From Pseudomonas paraversuta (GTDB lineage Bacteria; Pseudomonadota; Gammaproteobacteria; Pseudomonadales; Pseudomonadaceae): DNA of 64,000 nucleotides. The position numbers and the translations under genes are program-made. Below are positions 51,177-60,578 of the stretch, piece after piece. The notes under the pieces were generated by a model. It ran no database searches. It saw only the letters and a program-made list of their open reading frames with translations, and was not told the origin of the DNA. The first letter of the stretch is position 1, and each line of letters begins with the position of its first letter. Location: positions 62,001-126,000 of the forward strand of contig NZ_CAJFCL010000008.1 in the NCBI RefSeq assembly GCF_904063065.1. Direction: 5' to 3'.

Positions 51177-51576
51177 CAGGACTGCCTACCCCTACAGTTT
51201 CGGTTTTAACCGCTGGAACTGGCGCGTTACGGGCCAGACGCTTCCAGAGTTTGCCGAAATGCTGAATCAATTCGGGGTTCTCTACGTCACCCAAACCTTT
51301 GCGCGCGACGATAACGATATCCCAACCAACCAGTAAATCCTGGTGGAGACGAAACGATTCACGCATCAAACGCTTAAGGCGATTGCGCTCAACGGAGAGC
51401 TTTACGCTCTTTTTACCGATCACTAACCCCAAACGGGGGTGATCGAGATCGTTGCTGCGCGCAAGGAGCAGGAGATTTTTCCCCGGAACCTTGCCGGTGG
51501 GGGAGTCAAAGACTGCCTTGAAATGTCGGGGAGTGAGTAACCGCTTTTCCCGACTGAAGTCCTGACTCACCACCAT
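51169..51576 (-). CDS. rnpA: Ribonuclease P protein component
   Basis: About 135 residues. It begins MVVSQDFSREKRLLTPRHFK and contains the basic RNR motif region VERNRLKRLMRESFR. It binds the RNase P RNA and aids tRNA 5' maturation. The ATG at 51576 or the GTG just after it are both possible starts; a longer open frame overlaps rpmH and is rejected. Confidence 0.95.
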   Translation of the reverse strand: MVVSQDFSREKRLLTPRHFKAVFDSPTGKVPGKNLLLLARSNDLDHPRLGLVIGKKSVKLSVERNRLKRLMRESFRLHQDLLVGWDIVIVARKGLGDVENPELIQHFGKLWKRLARNAPVPAVKTETVGVGSPDA

Positions 51577-51586
51577 TGTCTGATTA

Positions 51587-51721
51587 TCAAACTGCCAGAC
51601 GTGCACGGCCTTTGGCGCGGCGACGCGACAGGACTGCACGGCCGTTTTTGGTTGCCATGCGAGCACGGAAACCGTGAGTGCGGGCGCGTTTGATAGTGCT
51701 TGGTTGGAAAGTACGTTTCAT
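51587..51721 (-). CDS. rpmH: 50S ribosomal protein L34
   Basis: 44 residues, MKRTFQPSTIKRARTHGFRA followed by a highly basic C-terminus (RMATKNGRAVLSRRRAKGRA). This is the complete L34, the first gene of the leftward rpmH-rnpA-yidD-yidC operon. It borders oriC, and rnpA follows 10 bases later. Confidence 0.98.
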   Translation of the reverse strand: MKRTFQPSTIKRARTHGFRARMATKNGRAVLSRRRAKGRARLAV

Positions 51722-51869
51722 GTCGTGCTACCTGGTTCGTCCACAACGGGCCGGAATGGCCCCCGTTTTAAGAGACCGGCGATTCTAGAGAAAGCAAGCC
51801 GATAGGTCAATTTCCAACCAACGTTTACTGCTAAATAGATGTTTGGCCTTTTGCACAGCCCTTTCACCA

Positions 51870-52218
51870 GCCAACTATAAAAATAAAGAAACGAAGTATT
51901 TAAAGCTCTTTTATAAAGCTTATTAAACTTAGGGACGCCATCTTCTGTGGATAACTCGCTCGAGGCTAGATAAATCAACGTTCTCAGAGGATGACAACAC
52001 TGTCGAGAAGCCGTGCTCTGCCTGTGCTGCACCCTCGGATAAGCTGTGCACGAAAGGGCTATTTATCCACAGGCCACTTATGCACAGAGTTTCGACCCCA
52101 CTTGTGCAACGAGCTTAGGCCCGCTTATCCACAGACCTTATGCACATACCATTTGTCGCTTTGTTCACAGCAAAAAGGCGAATCTCCCCTTATAGGCAGG
52201 CAACCTACATGTGGATAA
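51870..52218. other. Chromosomal replication origin oriC
   Basis: The rpmH-dnaA gap (51722-52284) carries six consensus DnaA boxes: TGTGGATAA at 51946 and 52210, TTATCCACA at 52063 and 52125, TTATGCACA at 52078 and 52138. A near-match TTGTTCACA is at 52161. An AT-rich stretch at 51876-51930 (TATAAAAATAAAGAAACG and following) is a good candidate unwinding element. Position and box layout match Pseudomonas oriC. The gap also holds the divergent promoters of rpmH and dnaA. Confidence 0.93.
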
Positions 52219-52284
52219 GTGGGCGAGTGCTCGCTACAATGGCGCCTGTTTTTGCCTCACCGGCTTTCAACTTAGGGGATATCC

Positions 52285-53793
52285 GTGTCAGTGGAACTTT
52301 GGCAGCAGTGCGTAGAGCTTTTGCGCGATGAACTGCCTGCCCAGCAATTCAACACCTGGATCCGTCCACTACAGGTCGAAGCCGAAGGCGACGAGTTGCG
52401 TGTGTATGCACCCAACCGCTTTGTTCTCGACTGGGTCAACGAGAAGTATCTGAGCCGTTTGCTCGAACTGTTGAATGAGCACAGCAATGGCATGGCGCCT
52501 GCGTTGTCCTTATTAATAGGCAGCAAACGCAGTTCAGCTCCTCGTGCAGCACCCAATGCGCCGCTGGCGGCCGCGGCTTCTCAACAAGCCCCGGCCCCGG
52601 CGAGCGCACCGACTGCCTCGGCTCCTGCGTCAGCGCCCGCACCTAAACAGTCGGCTCAAGCAAGCGAAGAACCTTCGCGTGCCAGCTTCGACCCGATGGC
52701 GGGTGCCAGTTCGCAACAGGCGCCTGTACGCGCCGAGCAGCGAACTGTTCAGGTTGAAGGTGCGCTCAAGCACACCAGCTACCTGAACCGCACCTTTACC
52801 TTCGAAAACTTCGTAGAAGGCAAGTCCAACCAACTGGCCCGCGCTGCGGCGTGGCAGGTGGCGGATAACCCCAAGCACGGTTACAACCCGCTCTTCCTTT
52901 ATGGCGGCGTTGGCCTGGGTAAGACTCACTTGATGCACGCGGTGGGTAACCACCTGCTAAAGAAGAACCCGAATGCCAAGGTCGTGTACCTGCATTCCGA
53001 GCGTTTTGTAGCTGACATGGTCAAGGCCTTGCAGCTCAACGCAATCAACGAATTCAAGCGCTTCTACCGTTCGGTGGACGCCTTGCTGATCGATGATATT
53101 CAGTTCTTCGCACGCAAAGAGCGCTCGCAAGAAGAGTTCTTCCATACCTTCAACGCCCTGCTTGAAGGCGGCCAGCAAGTCATCCTCACCAGTGACCGTT
53201 ATCCGAAAGAAATTGAAGGTCTTGAAGAGCGTCTCAAGTCGCGCTTCGGCTGGGGCCTGACGGTTGCTGTTGAACCGCCGGAGCTTGAGACCCGGGTCGC
53301 GATCCTGATGAAGAAAGCCGATCAGGCCAAGGTCGACCTGCCTCACGACGCAGCGTTCTTCATTGCCCAGCGCATTCGTTCCAACGTGCGTGAGCTCGAA
53401 GGTGCGCTCAAGCGTGTCATCGCTCACTCGCACTTTATGGGCCGTGACATCACCATCGAGCTGATTCGCGAATCCCTTAAAGACCTGCTGGCGCTACAGG
53501 ACAAACTGGTCTCTGTGGATAACATCCAGCGCACAGTGGCCGAGTACTACAAGATCAAGATTTCGGACCTGCTGTCCAAGCGCCGTTCGCGCTCGGTGGC
53601 GCGACCACGTCAGGTCGCCATGGCACTGTCCAAAGAACTGACCAACCACAGTCTGCCGGAAATCGGTGACGTGTTTGGCGGTCGCGATCACACCACGGTC
53701 TTGCACGCATGCCGCAAGATCAACGAACTCAAGGAATCCGACGCGGACATCCGCGAGGACTACAAGAACCTGCTGCGAACTCTGACAACCTGA
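52285..53793 (+). CDS. dnaA: Chromosomal replication initiator protein DnaA
   Basis: 502 residues. Domain I begins MSVELWQQCVELLRDEL; a low-complexity Ala/Pro linker (about 80-160) follows. The AAA+ domain has Walker A GGVGLGKTHLMHAVGN (near 206) and Walker B LLIDDIQFFARKERSQEE (near 268). The C-terminal DnaA-box-binding helix is VFGGRDHTTVLHACRKI. The start codon is GTG at 52285. It binds the boxes in oriC and opens the origin. A consensus DnaA box lies inside the gene at 53514. Confidence 0.98.
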   Translation: MSVELWQQCVELLRDELPAQQFNTWIRPLQVEAEGDELRVYAPNRFVLDWVNEKYLSRLLELLNEHSNGMAPALSLLIGSKRSSAPRAAPNAPLAAAASQQAPAPASAPTASAPASAPAPKQSAQASEEPSRASFDPMAGASSQQAPVRAEQRTVQVEGALKHTSYLNRTFTFENFVEGKSNQLARAAAWQVADNPKHGYNPLFLYGGVGLGKTHLMHAVGNHLLKKNPNAKVVYLHSERFVADMVKALQLNAINEFKRFYRSVDALLIDDIQFFARKERSQEEFFHTFNALLEGGQQVILTSDRYPKEIEGLEERLKSRFGWGLTVAVEPPELETRVAILMKKADQAKVDLPHDAAFFIAQRIRSNVRELEGALKRVIAHSHFMGRDITIELIRESLKDLLALQDKLVSVDNIQRTVAEYYKIKISDLLSKRRSRSVARPRQVAMALSKELTNHSLPEIGDVFGGRDHTTVLHACRKINELKESDADIREDYKNLLRTLTT

Positions 53794-53831
53794 TGACACC
53801 AGCGCAGCTTATTAAGGCAAGGGACTAGACC

Positions 53832-54935
53832 ATGCATTTCACCATTCAACGCGAAGCCCTGTTGAAACCCCTGCAACTGGTCGCAGGCGTTGTTGAACGC
53901 CGCCAGACCTTGCCGGTATTGTCCAACGTGCTGTTGGTTGTCGATGGCCAGCAACTGTCGCTGACCGGTACCGACCTTGAAGTCGAGCTGGTCGGTCGGG
54001 TACAGCTGGAAGAGCCGGCTGAGCCAGGCGAAATCACCGTGCCTGCTCGCAAGCTGATGGATATCTGCAAAAGCTTGCCCAACGATGCCCTGATCGACAT
54101 CAAGCTCGACGACAACAAGCTGGTGGTCAAGGCCGGGCGTAGCCGCTTTACGTTGTCCACCTTGCCAGCCAACGATTTCCCGACTGTGGAAGAAGGCCCG
54201 GGTTCGCTGACCTGCAACTTGCAGCAAAGCAAACTGCGACGCCTGATCGAGCGCACCAGCTTCGCGATGGCTCAGCAGGACGTGCGTTACTACCTCAACG
54301 GCATGCTGCTGGAAGTATCGGCCGGCATCATCCGTGCCGTGGCCACTGACGGTCACCGTCTGGCCATGTGCTCGATGAAAGCCGATATCGGCCAGCCGGA
54401 CCGTCACCAGGTGATTGTCCCGCGCAAGGGTATCCTTGAGCTGGCGCGCTTGCTGACCGAACCGGATGGTGAAGTCAGCATCGTTCTGGGTGCTCACCAC
54501 ATCCGTGCCACCACCGGCGAGTTCACCTTCACCTCCAAGCTGGTAGACGGCAAGTTCCCGGACTACGAGCGTGTGCTGCCCAAAGGCGGTGACAAGATCG
54601 TGATTGGTGATCGCCAGGCACTGCGTGAAGCGTTCAGCCGTACCGCGATCCTGTCCAACGAGAAATACCGTGGTATCCGCCTGCAACTGGCCAATGGCCA
54701 GCTAAAGATTCAGGCCAATAACCCGGAACAGGAAGAAGCGGAAGAAGAAGTGGGCGTTGACTACAACGGCGGCTCGCTGGAAATCGGCTTTAACGTAAGC
54801 TATCTGCTGGACGTGCTGGGCGTAATGACCACTGAACAAGTGCGACTGATCCTGTCTGACTCCAACAGCAGTGCCCTGGTGCAAGAGTCTGACAACGACG
54901 ACTCGGCCTACGTTGTTATGCCGATGCGCCTGTAA
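53832..54935 (+). CDS. dnaN: DNA polymerase III beta sliding clamp
   Basis: 367 residues with three repeated clamp domains: MHFTIQREALLKPLQLVAGV at the N-terminus, RLIERTSFAMAQQDVRYYLN in the second domain, and the C-terminal VVMPMRL, which forms the protein-binding pocket region. It encircles DNA and tethers polymerase. It follows dnaA by 38 bases. Confidence 0.98.
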   Translation: MHFTIQREALLKPLQLVAGVVERRQTLPVLSNVLLVVDGQQLSLTGTDLEVELVGRVQLEEPAEPGEITVPARKLMDICKSLPNDALIDIKLDDNKLVVKAGRSRFTLSTLPANDFPTVEEGPGSLTCNLQQSKLRRLIERTSFAMAQQDVRYYLNGMLLEVSAGIIRAVATDGHRLAMCSMKADIGQPDRHQVIVPRKGILELARLLTEPDGEVSIVLGAHHIRATTGEFTFTSKLVDGKFPDYERVLPKGGDKIVIGDRQALREAFSRTAILSNEKYRGIRLQLANGQLKIQANNPEQEEAEEEVGVDYNGGSLEIGFNVSYLLDVLGVMTTEQVRLILSDSNSSALVQESDNDDSAYVVMPMRL

Positions 54936-54956
54936 CTTATGCACAGCCCAAGCTAG

Positions 54957-56060
54957 ATGTCCCTCAGTCGTGTCACAGTCACCGCGGTGCGTAACCTGCA
55001 CCCGGTGACCTTCTCCCCTTCCCCCCGCATCAATATCTTGTACGGCGCCAACGGCAGCGGAAAAACCAGCGTGCTTGAAGCCATTCACTTGTTGGGGCTG
55101 GCGCGTTCGTTTCGAAGCGTGCGGCTCAATCCGGTAATTGCCCACGAGCAACAGAGCTGTACAGTTTTTGGCCAGGTCGAGCTGGCTGAGGGCGGGCACA
55201 GCGCGCTGGGTATCTCCCGGGACCGGCAAGGGGAGTTTCAAATTCGGATCGACGGCCAGAACGCACGCAGTGCGGCGCAGCTGGCCGAGATCCTGCCGCT
55301 GCAATTGATCAACCCGGACAGCTTCCGCTTGCTGGAAGGCGCCCCCAAGATCCGCAGGCAGTTTCTCGATTGGGGTGTGTTCCATGTGGAACCGCGCTTC
55401 ATGTCGACCTGGCAGCGGCTACAGAAGGCCCTGCGGCAGCGGAACTCATGGCTGCGGCATGGTACACTCGACGCCGTTTCACAAGCGGCCTGGGACCGGG
55501 AACTGTGCCTGGCCAGTGCCGAAATTGATGAATACCGCCGCGCCTACATCAAAGCCTTGAAACCAGTCTTTGAGCAGACCTTAAGCGAGTTGCTACAACT
55601 CGAAGGCTTAACGCTGAGCTATTACCGTGGTTGGGACAAAGACCGTGAGCTGAGTGCCGTACTCGCCGCGTCCGTCCACCGGGACCAGCAAATGGGTCAC
55701 ACCCAGGCCGGACCACAACGTGCTGATTTGCGCCTTAAGTTGGGCTCAAACAACGCAGCAGAGATCCTGTCGCGGGGGCAGCAGAAGTTAGTGGTCTGTG
55801 CATTGCGTATTGCTCAAGGGCACTTGGTTAGCCAGGCCCGACGCGGCCAATGTATTTATCTGGTGGATGATTTGCCGTCCGAGCTGGACGAGCAGCATCG
55901 CAACGCCTTGTGTCGCTTGTTGGAAGACTTACGCTGCCAGGTATTTATTACCTGTGTAGATCACGAATTATTGAGGGAAGGCTGGCAGACGGAAACGCCA
56001 GTTGCCCTGTTCCACGTGGAACAGGGCTGTATCACCCAGACCCACGACCATCGGGAGTGA
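54957..56060 (+). CDS. recF: DNA replication and repair protein RecF
   Basis: 367 residues. Walker A is LYGANGSGKTSVLEAIHLLG (near 30) and the ABC-type signature is LSRGQQKLVVCALRIAQG (near 270), then YLVDDLPSELDEQHR. It loads RecA at gaps. It lies between dnaN and gyrB as in other gamma-proteobacteria. Its last codons contain a parS site. Confidence 0.97.
   Translation: MSLSRVTVTAVRNLHPVTFSPSPRINILYGANGSGKTSVLEAIHLLGLARSFRSVRLNPVIAHEQQSCTVFGQVELAEGGHSALGISRDRQGEFQIRIDGQNARSAAQLAEILPLQLINPDSFRLLEGAPKIRRQFLDWGVFHVEPRFMSTWQRLQKALRQRNSWLRHGTLDAVSQAAWDRELCLASAEIDEYRRAYIKALKPVFEQTLSELLQLEGLTLSYYRGWDKDRELSAVLAASVHRDQQMGHTQAGPQRADLRLKLGSNNAAEILSRGQQKLVVCALRIAQGHLVSQARRGQCIYLVDDLPSELDEQHRNALCRLLEDLRCQVFITCVDHELLREGWQTETPVALFHVEQGCITQTHDHRE
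56008..56023. other. parS: parS site (ParB-binding centromere)
   Basis: TGTTCCACGTGGAACA is a perfect 16-base palindrome matching the Pseudomonas parS consensus; the symmetry extends to 22 bases (CCC on the left, GGG on the right). It sits in the last codons of recF, about 4 kb from oriC, while parA and parB are encoded about 13 kb away. Confidence 0.92.
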
Positions 56061-56065
56061 AGGCA

Positions 56066-58483
56066 TTGAGCGAAGAAAACACGTACGACTCAACGAGCAT
56101 TAAAGTGCTGAAAGGCCTTGATGCCGTACGCAAACGTCCCGGTATGTACATTGGTGACACCGACGATGGCAGCGGTCTGCACCACATGGTGTTCGAAGTA
56201 GTCGACAACTCCATCGACGAAGCGCTGGCTGGCCATTGCGACGACATCACCATCACCATCCACCCGGATGAATCCATCACCGTGCGCGACAACGGCCGCG
56301 GCATTCCGGTAGATGTGCATAAAGAAGAAGGCGTTTCTGCAGCCGAGGTCATCATGACCGTGCTGCACGCTGGCGGTAAATTCGATGACAACTCCTACAA
56401 AGTATCCGGCGGCCTGCACGGTGTAGGTGTGTCTGTTGTAAACGCCCTTTCCGAATTGCTGGTACTGACTGTACGTCGTAGCGGCAAAATCTGGGAACAG
56501 ACCTACGTTCACGGCGTTCCTCAAGCTCCGATGGCTATCGTTGGCGAGAGCGAGACCACCGGCACCCAGATCCATTTCAAGCCGTCTGATCAGACCTTCA
56601 AAAATATCCACTTCAGCTGGGACATCCTGGCCAAGCGGATTCGTGAACTGTCCTTCCTGAACTCCGGTGTCGGCATCGTCCTCAAGGATGAGCGCAGCGG
56701 TAAAGAAGAGCTGTTCAAGTACGAAGGCGGTCTGCGTGCATTCGTCGATTACCTGAACACCAACAAGACTCCGGTCAACCAGGTGTTCCACTTCAGTGTT
56801 CAACGTGAAGACGGCATCGGCGTAGAAATCGCCCTGCAGTGGAACGACAGCTTCAACGAGAACCTGTTGTGCTTCACCAACAACATTCCGCAGCGCGATG
56901 GCGGTACGCACCTGGTGGGCTTCCGCTCTGCCCTGACGCGTAACCTCAACACCTACATCGAAGCAGAAGGTCTGGCCAAAAAGCACAAGGTCGCCACCAC
57001 CGGTGATGACGCCCGTGAAGGCCTGACCGCGATCATCTCGGTGAAAGTGCCGGATCCGAAGTTCAGCTCCCAGACCAAAGACAAGCTGGTTTCTTCTGAA
57101 GTGAAGACCGCTGTTGAACAGGAAATGGGCCGCTTCTTCTCCGACTTCCTGCTGGAAAACCCGAACGAAGCCAAGCTGATTGTCGGCAAGATGATCGACG
57201 CGGCACGTGCCCGTGAAGCAGCACGTAAAGCCCGTGAGATGACCCGTCGTAAAGGCGCGCTCGACATCGCAGGCTTGCCGGGCAAACTGGCCGACTGCCA
57301 GGAAAAAGATCCGGCGCTGTCCGAACTGTACCTCGTGGAAGGTGACTCTGCTGGCGGTTCCGCCAAGCAGGGACGTAACCGCCGTACCCAAGCGATCCTG
57401 CCGTTGAAAGGCAAGATTCTTAACGTTGAGAAAGCGCGTTTCGACAAGATGATCTCTTCGCAAGAAGTGGGCACCTTGATCACTGCACTGGGTTGCGGTA
57501 TTGGCCGCGACGAGTACAACATCGAAAAACTGCGTTATCACAACATCATCATCATGACCGATGCTGACGTCGACGGTTCCCATATCCGTACCCTGCTGCT
57601 GACCTTCTTCTTCCGTCAGCTGCCGGAACTGATCGAGCGTGGCTACATCTACATCGCTCAGCCGCCGTTGTACAAAGTGAAAAAGGGCAAGCAAGAGCAA
57701 TACATCAAAGACGACGAGGCCATGGAAGAGTACATGACCCAGTCGGCCCTTGAAGATGCGAGCCTGCACTTGAACGAAGATGCCCCTGGCATCTCCGGAG
57801 AAGCGCTGGAGCGTCTGGTACACGACTTCCGCATGGTAATGAAGACGCTCAAGCGTTTGTCGCGCCTGTACCCACAGGAGCTGACCGAGCACTTCATCTA
57901 CCTGCCGGCCGTTACCCTCGAGCAGTTGGGCGACCACGCTGCCATGCAGGAGTGGATGGTGAAATACGAAGCCCGCCTGCGTCTGGTCGAGAAGTCGGGT
58001 CTGGTCTACAAGGCCAGCCTGCGCGAAGATCGCGAGCGTAATGTCTGGTTGCCGGAAGTCGAACTGATTTCCCACGGCCACTCGACCTTCATCACCTTCA
58101 ACCGTGACTTCTTCGGCAGCAACGACTACAAAACCGTTGTGACCCTGGGCGCTCAACTCAGCACTCTGCTGGACGAAGGCGCTTACATCCAGCGTGGCGA
58201 GCGCAAAAAAGCCGTGACCGAGTTCAAGGAAGCACTGGACTGGTTGATGGCCGAAAGCACCAAGCGTCATACCATCCAGCGCTACAAAGGTCTGGGCGAA
58301 ATGAACCCGGATCAGCTCTGGGAAACCACGATGGACCCAAGCGTGCGTCGCATGCTGAAAGTCACCATCGAAGACGCGGTCGGTGCCGACCAGATCTTCA
58401 ACACCTTGATGGGCGACGCCGTAGAACCGCGCCGTGAATTCATCGAGAGCAACGCACTGGCAGTGTCCAACCTGGACTTCTGA
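56066..58483 (+). CDS. gyrB: DNA gyrase subunit B
   Basis: 805 residues. The GHKL ATPase has VVDNSIDEALAGHCDD, DNGRGIPVD and GGLHGVGVSVVNALS. The TOPRIM domain has LVEGDSAGGSAKQGRNRRTQ and TDADVDGSHI, and the C-terminus is EFIESNALAVSNLDF. The start is TTG at 56066 (MSEENTYDSTSIK), 5 bases after the recF stop with GGAG upstream; no ATG gives a sensible N-terminus. With GyrA it introduces negative supercoils. Confidence 0.98.
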   Translation: MSEENTYDSTSIKVLKGLDAVRKRPGMYIGDTDDGSGLHHMVFEVVDNSIDEALAGHCDDITITIHPDESITVRDNGRGIPVDVHKEEGVSAAEVIMTVLHAGGKFDDNSYKVSGGLHGVGVSVVNALSELLVLTVRRSGKIWEQTYVHGVPQAPMAIVGESETTGTQIHFKPSDQTFKNIHFSWDILAKRIRELSFLNSGVGIVLKDERSGKEELFKYEGGLRAFVDYLNTNKTPVNQVFHFSVQREDGIGVEIALQWNDSFNENLLCFTNNIPQRDGGTHLVGFRSALTRNLNTYIEAEGLAKKHKVATTGDDAREGLTAIISVKVPDPKFSSQTKDKLVSSEVKTAVEQEMGRFFSDFLLENPNEAKLIVGKMIDAARAREAARKAREMTRRKGALDIAGLPGKLADCQEKDPALSELYLVEGDSAGGSAKQGRNRRTQAILPLKGKILNVEKARFDKMISSQEVGTLITALGCGIGRDEYNIEKLRYHNIIIMTDADVDGSHIRTLLLTFFFRQLPELIERGYIYIAQPPLYKVKKGKQEQYIKDDEAMEEYMTQSALEDASLHLNEDAPGISGEALERLVHDFRMVMKTLKRLSRLYPQELTEHFIYLPAVTLEQLGDHAAMQEWMVKYEARLRLVEKSGLVYKASLREDRERNVWLPEVELISHGHSTFITFNRDFFGSNDYKTVVTLGAQLSTLLDEGAYIQRGERKKAVTEFKEALDWLMAESTKRHTIQRYKGLGEMNPDQLWETTMDPSVRRMLKVTIEDAVGADQIFNTLMGDAVEPRREFIESNALAVSNLDF

Positions 58484-58501
58484 TGGTGTAGCGAGCAGTA
58501 C

Positions 58502-58534
58502 AAAAAAAGCCAACGCTTAGCGTTGGCTTTTTTT
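58502..58534. terminator. Strong intrinsic terminator after gyrB
   Basis: AAAAAAAGCCAACGC and GCGTTGGCTTTTTTT are perfect 15-base arms around TTA, 18 bases past the gyrB stop. It ends the dnaA-gyrB operon. The following 58535-58827 gap holds no gene. Confidence 0.95.
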
Positions 58535-58827
58535 ATGGGAAAAAATCCTGTGGCGCCAATAACAGTCCATGCTCAGTTACACAAAATTCCAGCAAACATC
58601 CCCACTACCCGCTGCCTTACAGATTTGTGCAAGGTGCACCGGGTGCTGATCCAGTCGCTGGGTTGCAGCGACTTTTGCGGGTCATGCAGTTGGGGAAGCG
58701 CAATACCCGTCCCGGCACTTTTGAGGGGGCAGTGCAAAAACGCACAAGCCATGGGCGAAATCACGCGTTTCAAACTCGGAATTAATCAATACGATGGTAC
58801 AGGACAAGAACAATAAAAAGGTGATGC

Positions 58828-60483
58828 ATGACATCAGCCAGCAAGGTGTACGACTTTATCGTGGTGGGCGCCGGACCTGCGGGTTCAGTGCTGGCGAATC
58901 GGCTGTCTGCTGATCCCCGTCATAGCGTGCTGCTGCTCGAAGCGGGCGGCCAGGATAACTACCCGTGGATTCACATCCCCGTGGGCTACCTCTATTGCAT
59001 TGGTAACCCGCGTACCGACTGGTGCTTCAAAACCGAGGCCCAGGCCGGTTTGCAAGGCCGCAGCCTGAGTTATCCACGGGGCAAGGTGCTGGGGGGCAGT
59101 TCGTCGATCAACGGCATGATTTATATGCGTGGCCAGTCGAGCGATTACGACCGCTGGGCCGAGCTGGGCAATCCGGGCTGGGCCTGGAAAGACGTACTGC
59201 CGCTGTTCAAACGCAGTGAAAAACACTTTGCCGGCAACTCGGATTTGCACAGTGCTGACGGCGAGTGGCGGGTCGAGCAACAGCGCTACTCGTGGCCGAT
59301 TCTGGATGCGTTCCGTGATGCCGCCGAGCAAAGCGGCATTGCCACCGTTGACGATTTCAACGGCGGCGACAATCAGGGCTGTGGATATTTTCAGGTTAAC
59401 CAGCGGGCCGGTGTGCGCTGGAATGCTTCCAAGGCATTTTTACGGCCAGTACTCAAACGGCCTAACCTGACCGTATTGACCGATGTGCAGGTCGACAAAG
59501 TCGTACTTGATCAAGGTCGCGCCACCCGGGTCAACGCCCGCAGGCAAGGTATCGAACAGGCCTTTACCGCCCGTCGCGAAATCATCCTGTGTGCAGGCTC
59601 CATTGGTTCTCCGGGTATCTTGCAGCGCTCGGGCATCGGCCCTCGCCCGCTCCTGGAAAGCCTGGGGATAACTGTGCAGCACGCACTGCCCGGCGTCGGC
59701 GGTAACCTGCAGGACCACCTGCAACTGCGTCTGATCTTCAAACTGACCAGGGCGCGCACCCTTAACCAGGTGGCCAATAGCCTGTGGGGCAAGATCGGCA
59801 TGGGCCTGCGATATGCCTACGACCGCAGTGGTCCACTGGCCATGGCACCGAGTCAATTGGGGGCTTTCGTCAAATCCGCTGCGGATCAACCTTCGGCCAA
59901 CCTGCAATACCATGTGCAGCCGCTGTCCCTTGAGCGTTTTGGCGAGCCGCTGCACAGCTTCCCGGCTTTCACCGCTTCGGTGTGCAACTTGCGCCCCAAA
60001 AGCCGTGGCCGGGTTGATATCCGCTCGGCCAACCCGGACGACGCGCCGCTTATCGATCCCAATTACCTGAGCCACCCCGATGATCTAAAGGTCGCGGCAG
60101 ATGCCATTCGCATGACCCGCCGCATCGTGGCCAGCCCTGCCCTGCAAGTCTTTTCACCCGAGGAATACCTCCCGGGTCAGGCGTTGCAGACCGAGCAGGA
60201 GCTCTATGAGGCTGCCGCGCGCATCGGCACCACGATCTTTCACCCGGTGGGCACTTGCCGCATGGGGCAGGACGCAGACGCGGTGGTCGATGCCGAGCTG
60301 CGGGTACACGGGGTGCCAGGCTTAAGGGTGGCAGACGCGTCGATCATGCCCTTCATCGTTTCAGGCAATACCTGCTCACCAACCTTGATGATTGGCGAAA
60401 AGGCCGCGCAGCTGATTCTTGCGGCGCCTGTTCACACACGAGAAACAGAAAACACCCGCACACAAGCAGCACCGGTCGCCTGA
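58828..60483 (+). CDS. GMC-family FAD oxidoreductase (alcohol/choline dehydrogenase-like)
   Basis: 551 residues. The N-terminal FAD motif is FIVVGAGPAGSVLANRLS; the GMC signature 1 region is GKVLGGSSSINGMIYMRGQ; signature 2 is GSIGSPGILQRSGIGP. The C-terminus has HPVGTCRMG and SGNTCSPTLMIGEKAA. These enzymes oxidise alcohols and pass electrons to FAD and then to an acceptor or oxygen. AlkJ-type alcohol dehydrogenases and choline dehydrogenases are the nearest families; the substrate cannot be chosen. The next gene is an MFS transporter 95 bases downstream, which may import the substrate. Confidence 0.9.
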   Translation: MTSASKVYDFIVVGAGPAGSVLANRLSADPRHSVLLLEAGGQDNYPWIHIPVGYLYCIGNPRTDWCFKTEAQAGLQGRSLSYPRGKVLGGSSSINGMIYMRGQSSDYDRWAELGNPGWAWKDVLPLFKRSEKHFAGNSDLHSADGEWRVEQQRYSWPILDAFRDAAEQSGIATVDDFNGGDNQGCGYFQVNQRAGVRWNASKAFLRPVLKRPNLTVLTDVQVDKVVLDQGRATRVNARRQGIEQAFTARREIILCAGSIGSPGILQRSGIGPRPLLESLGITVQHALPGVGGNLQDHLQLRLIFKLTRARTLNQVANSLWGKIGMGLRYAYDRSGPLAMAPSQLGAFVKSAADQPSANLQYHVQPLSLERFGEPLHSFPAFTASVCNLRPKSRGRVDIRSANPDDAPLIDPNYLSHPDDLKVAADAIRMTRRIVASPALQVFSPEEYLPGQALQTEQELYEAAARIGTTIFHPVGTCRMGQDADAVVDAELRVHGVPGLRVADASIMPFIVSGNTCSPTLMIGEKAAQLILAAPVHTRETENTRTQAAPVA

Positions 60484-60578
60484 ATGCGATCGTGGTTTCG
60501 GACGCAGTCATCCGCAACCGACAGTGGACAACAACAATAATCACTGTGGCCCCATTCATGGGGCTGAGGGCATTGCAC

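Noticed and set aside
56090..58513. 807-codon open frame antisense to gyrB
   Set aside because: Mirror of gyrB codon usage; no ribosome site or recognisable domain, and gyrB is unambiguous.
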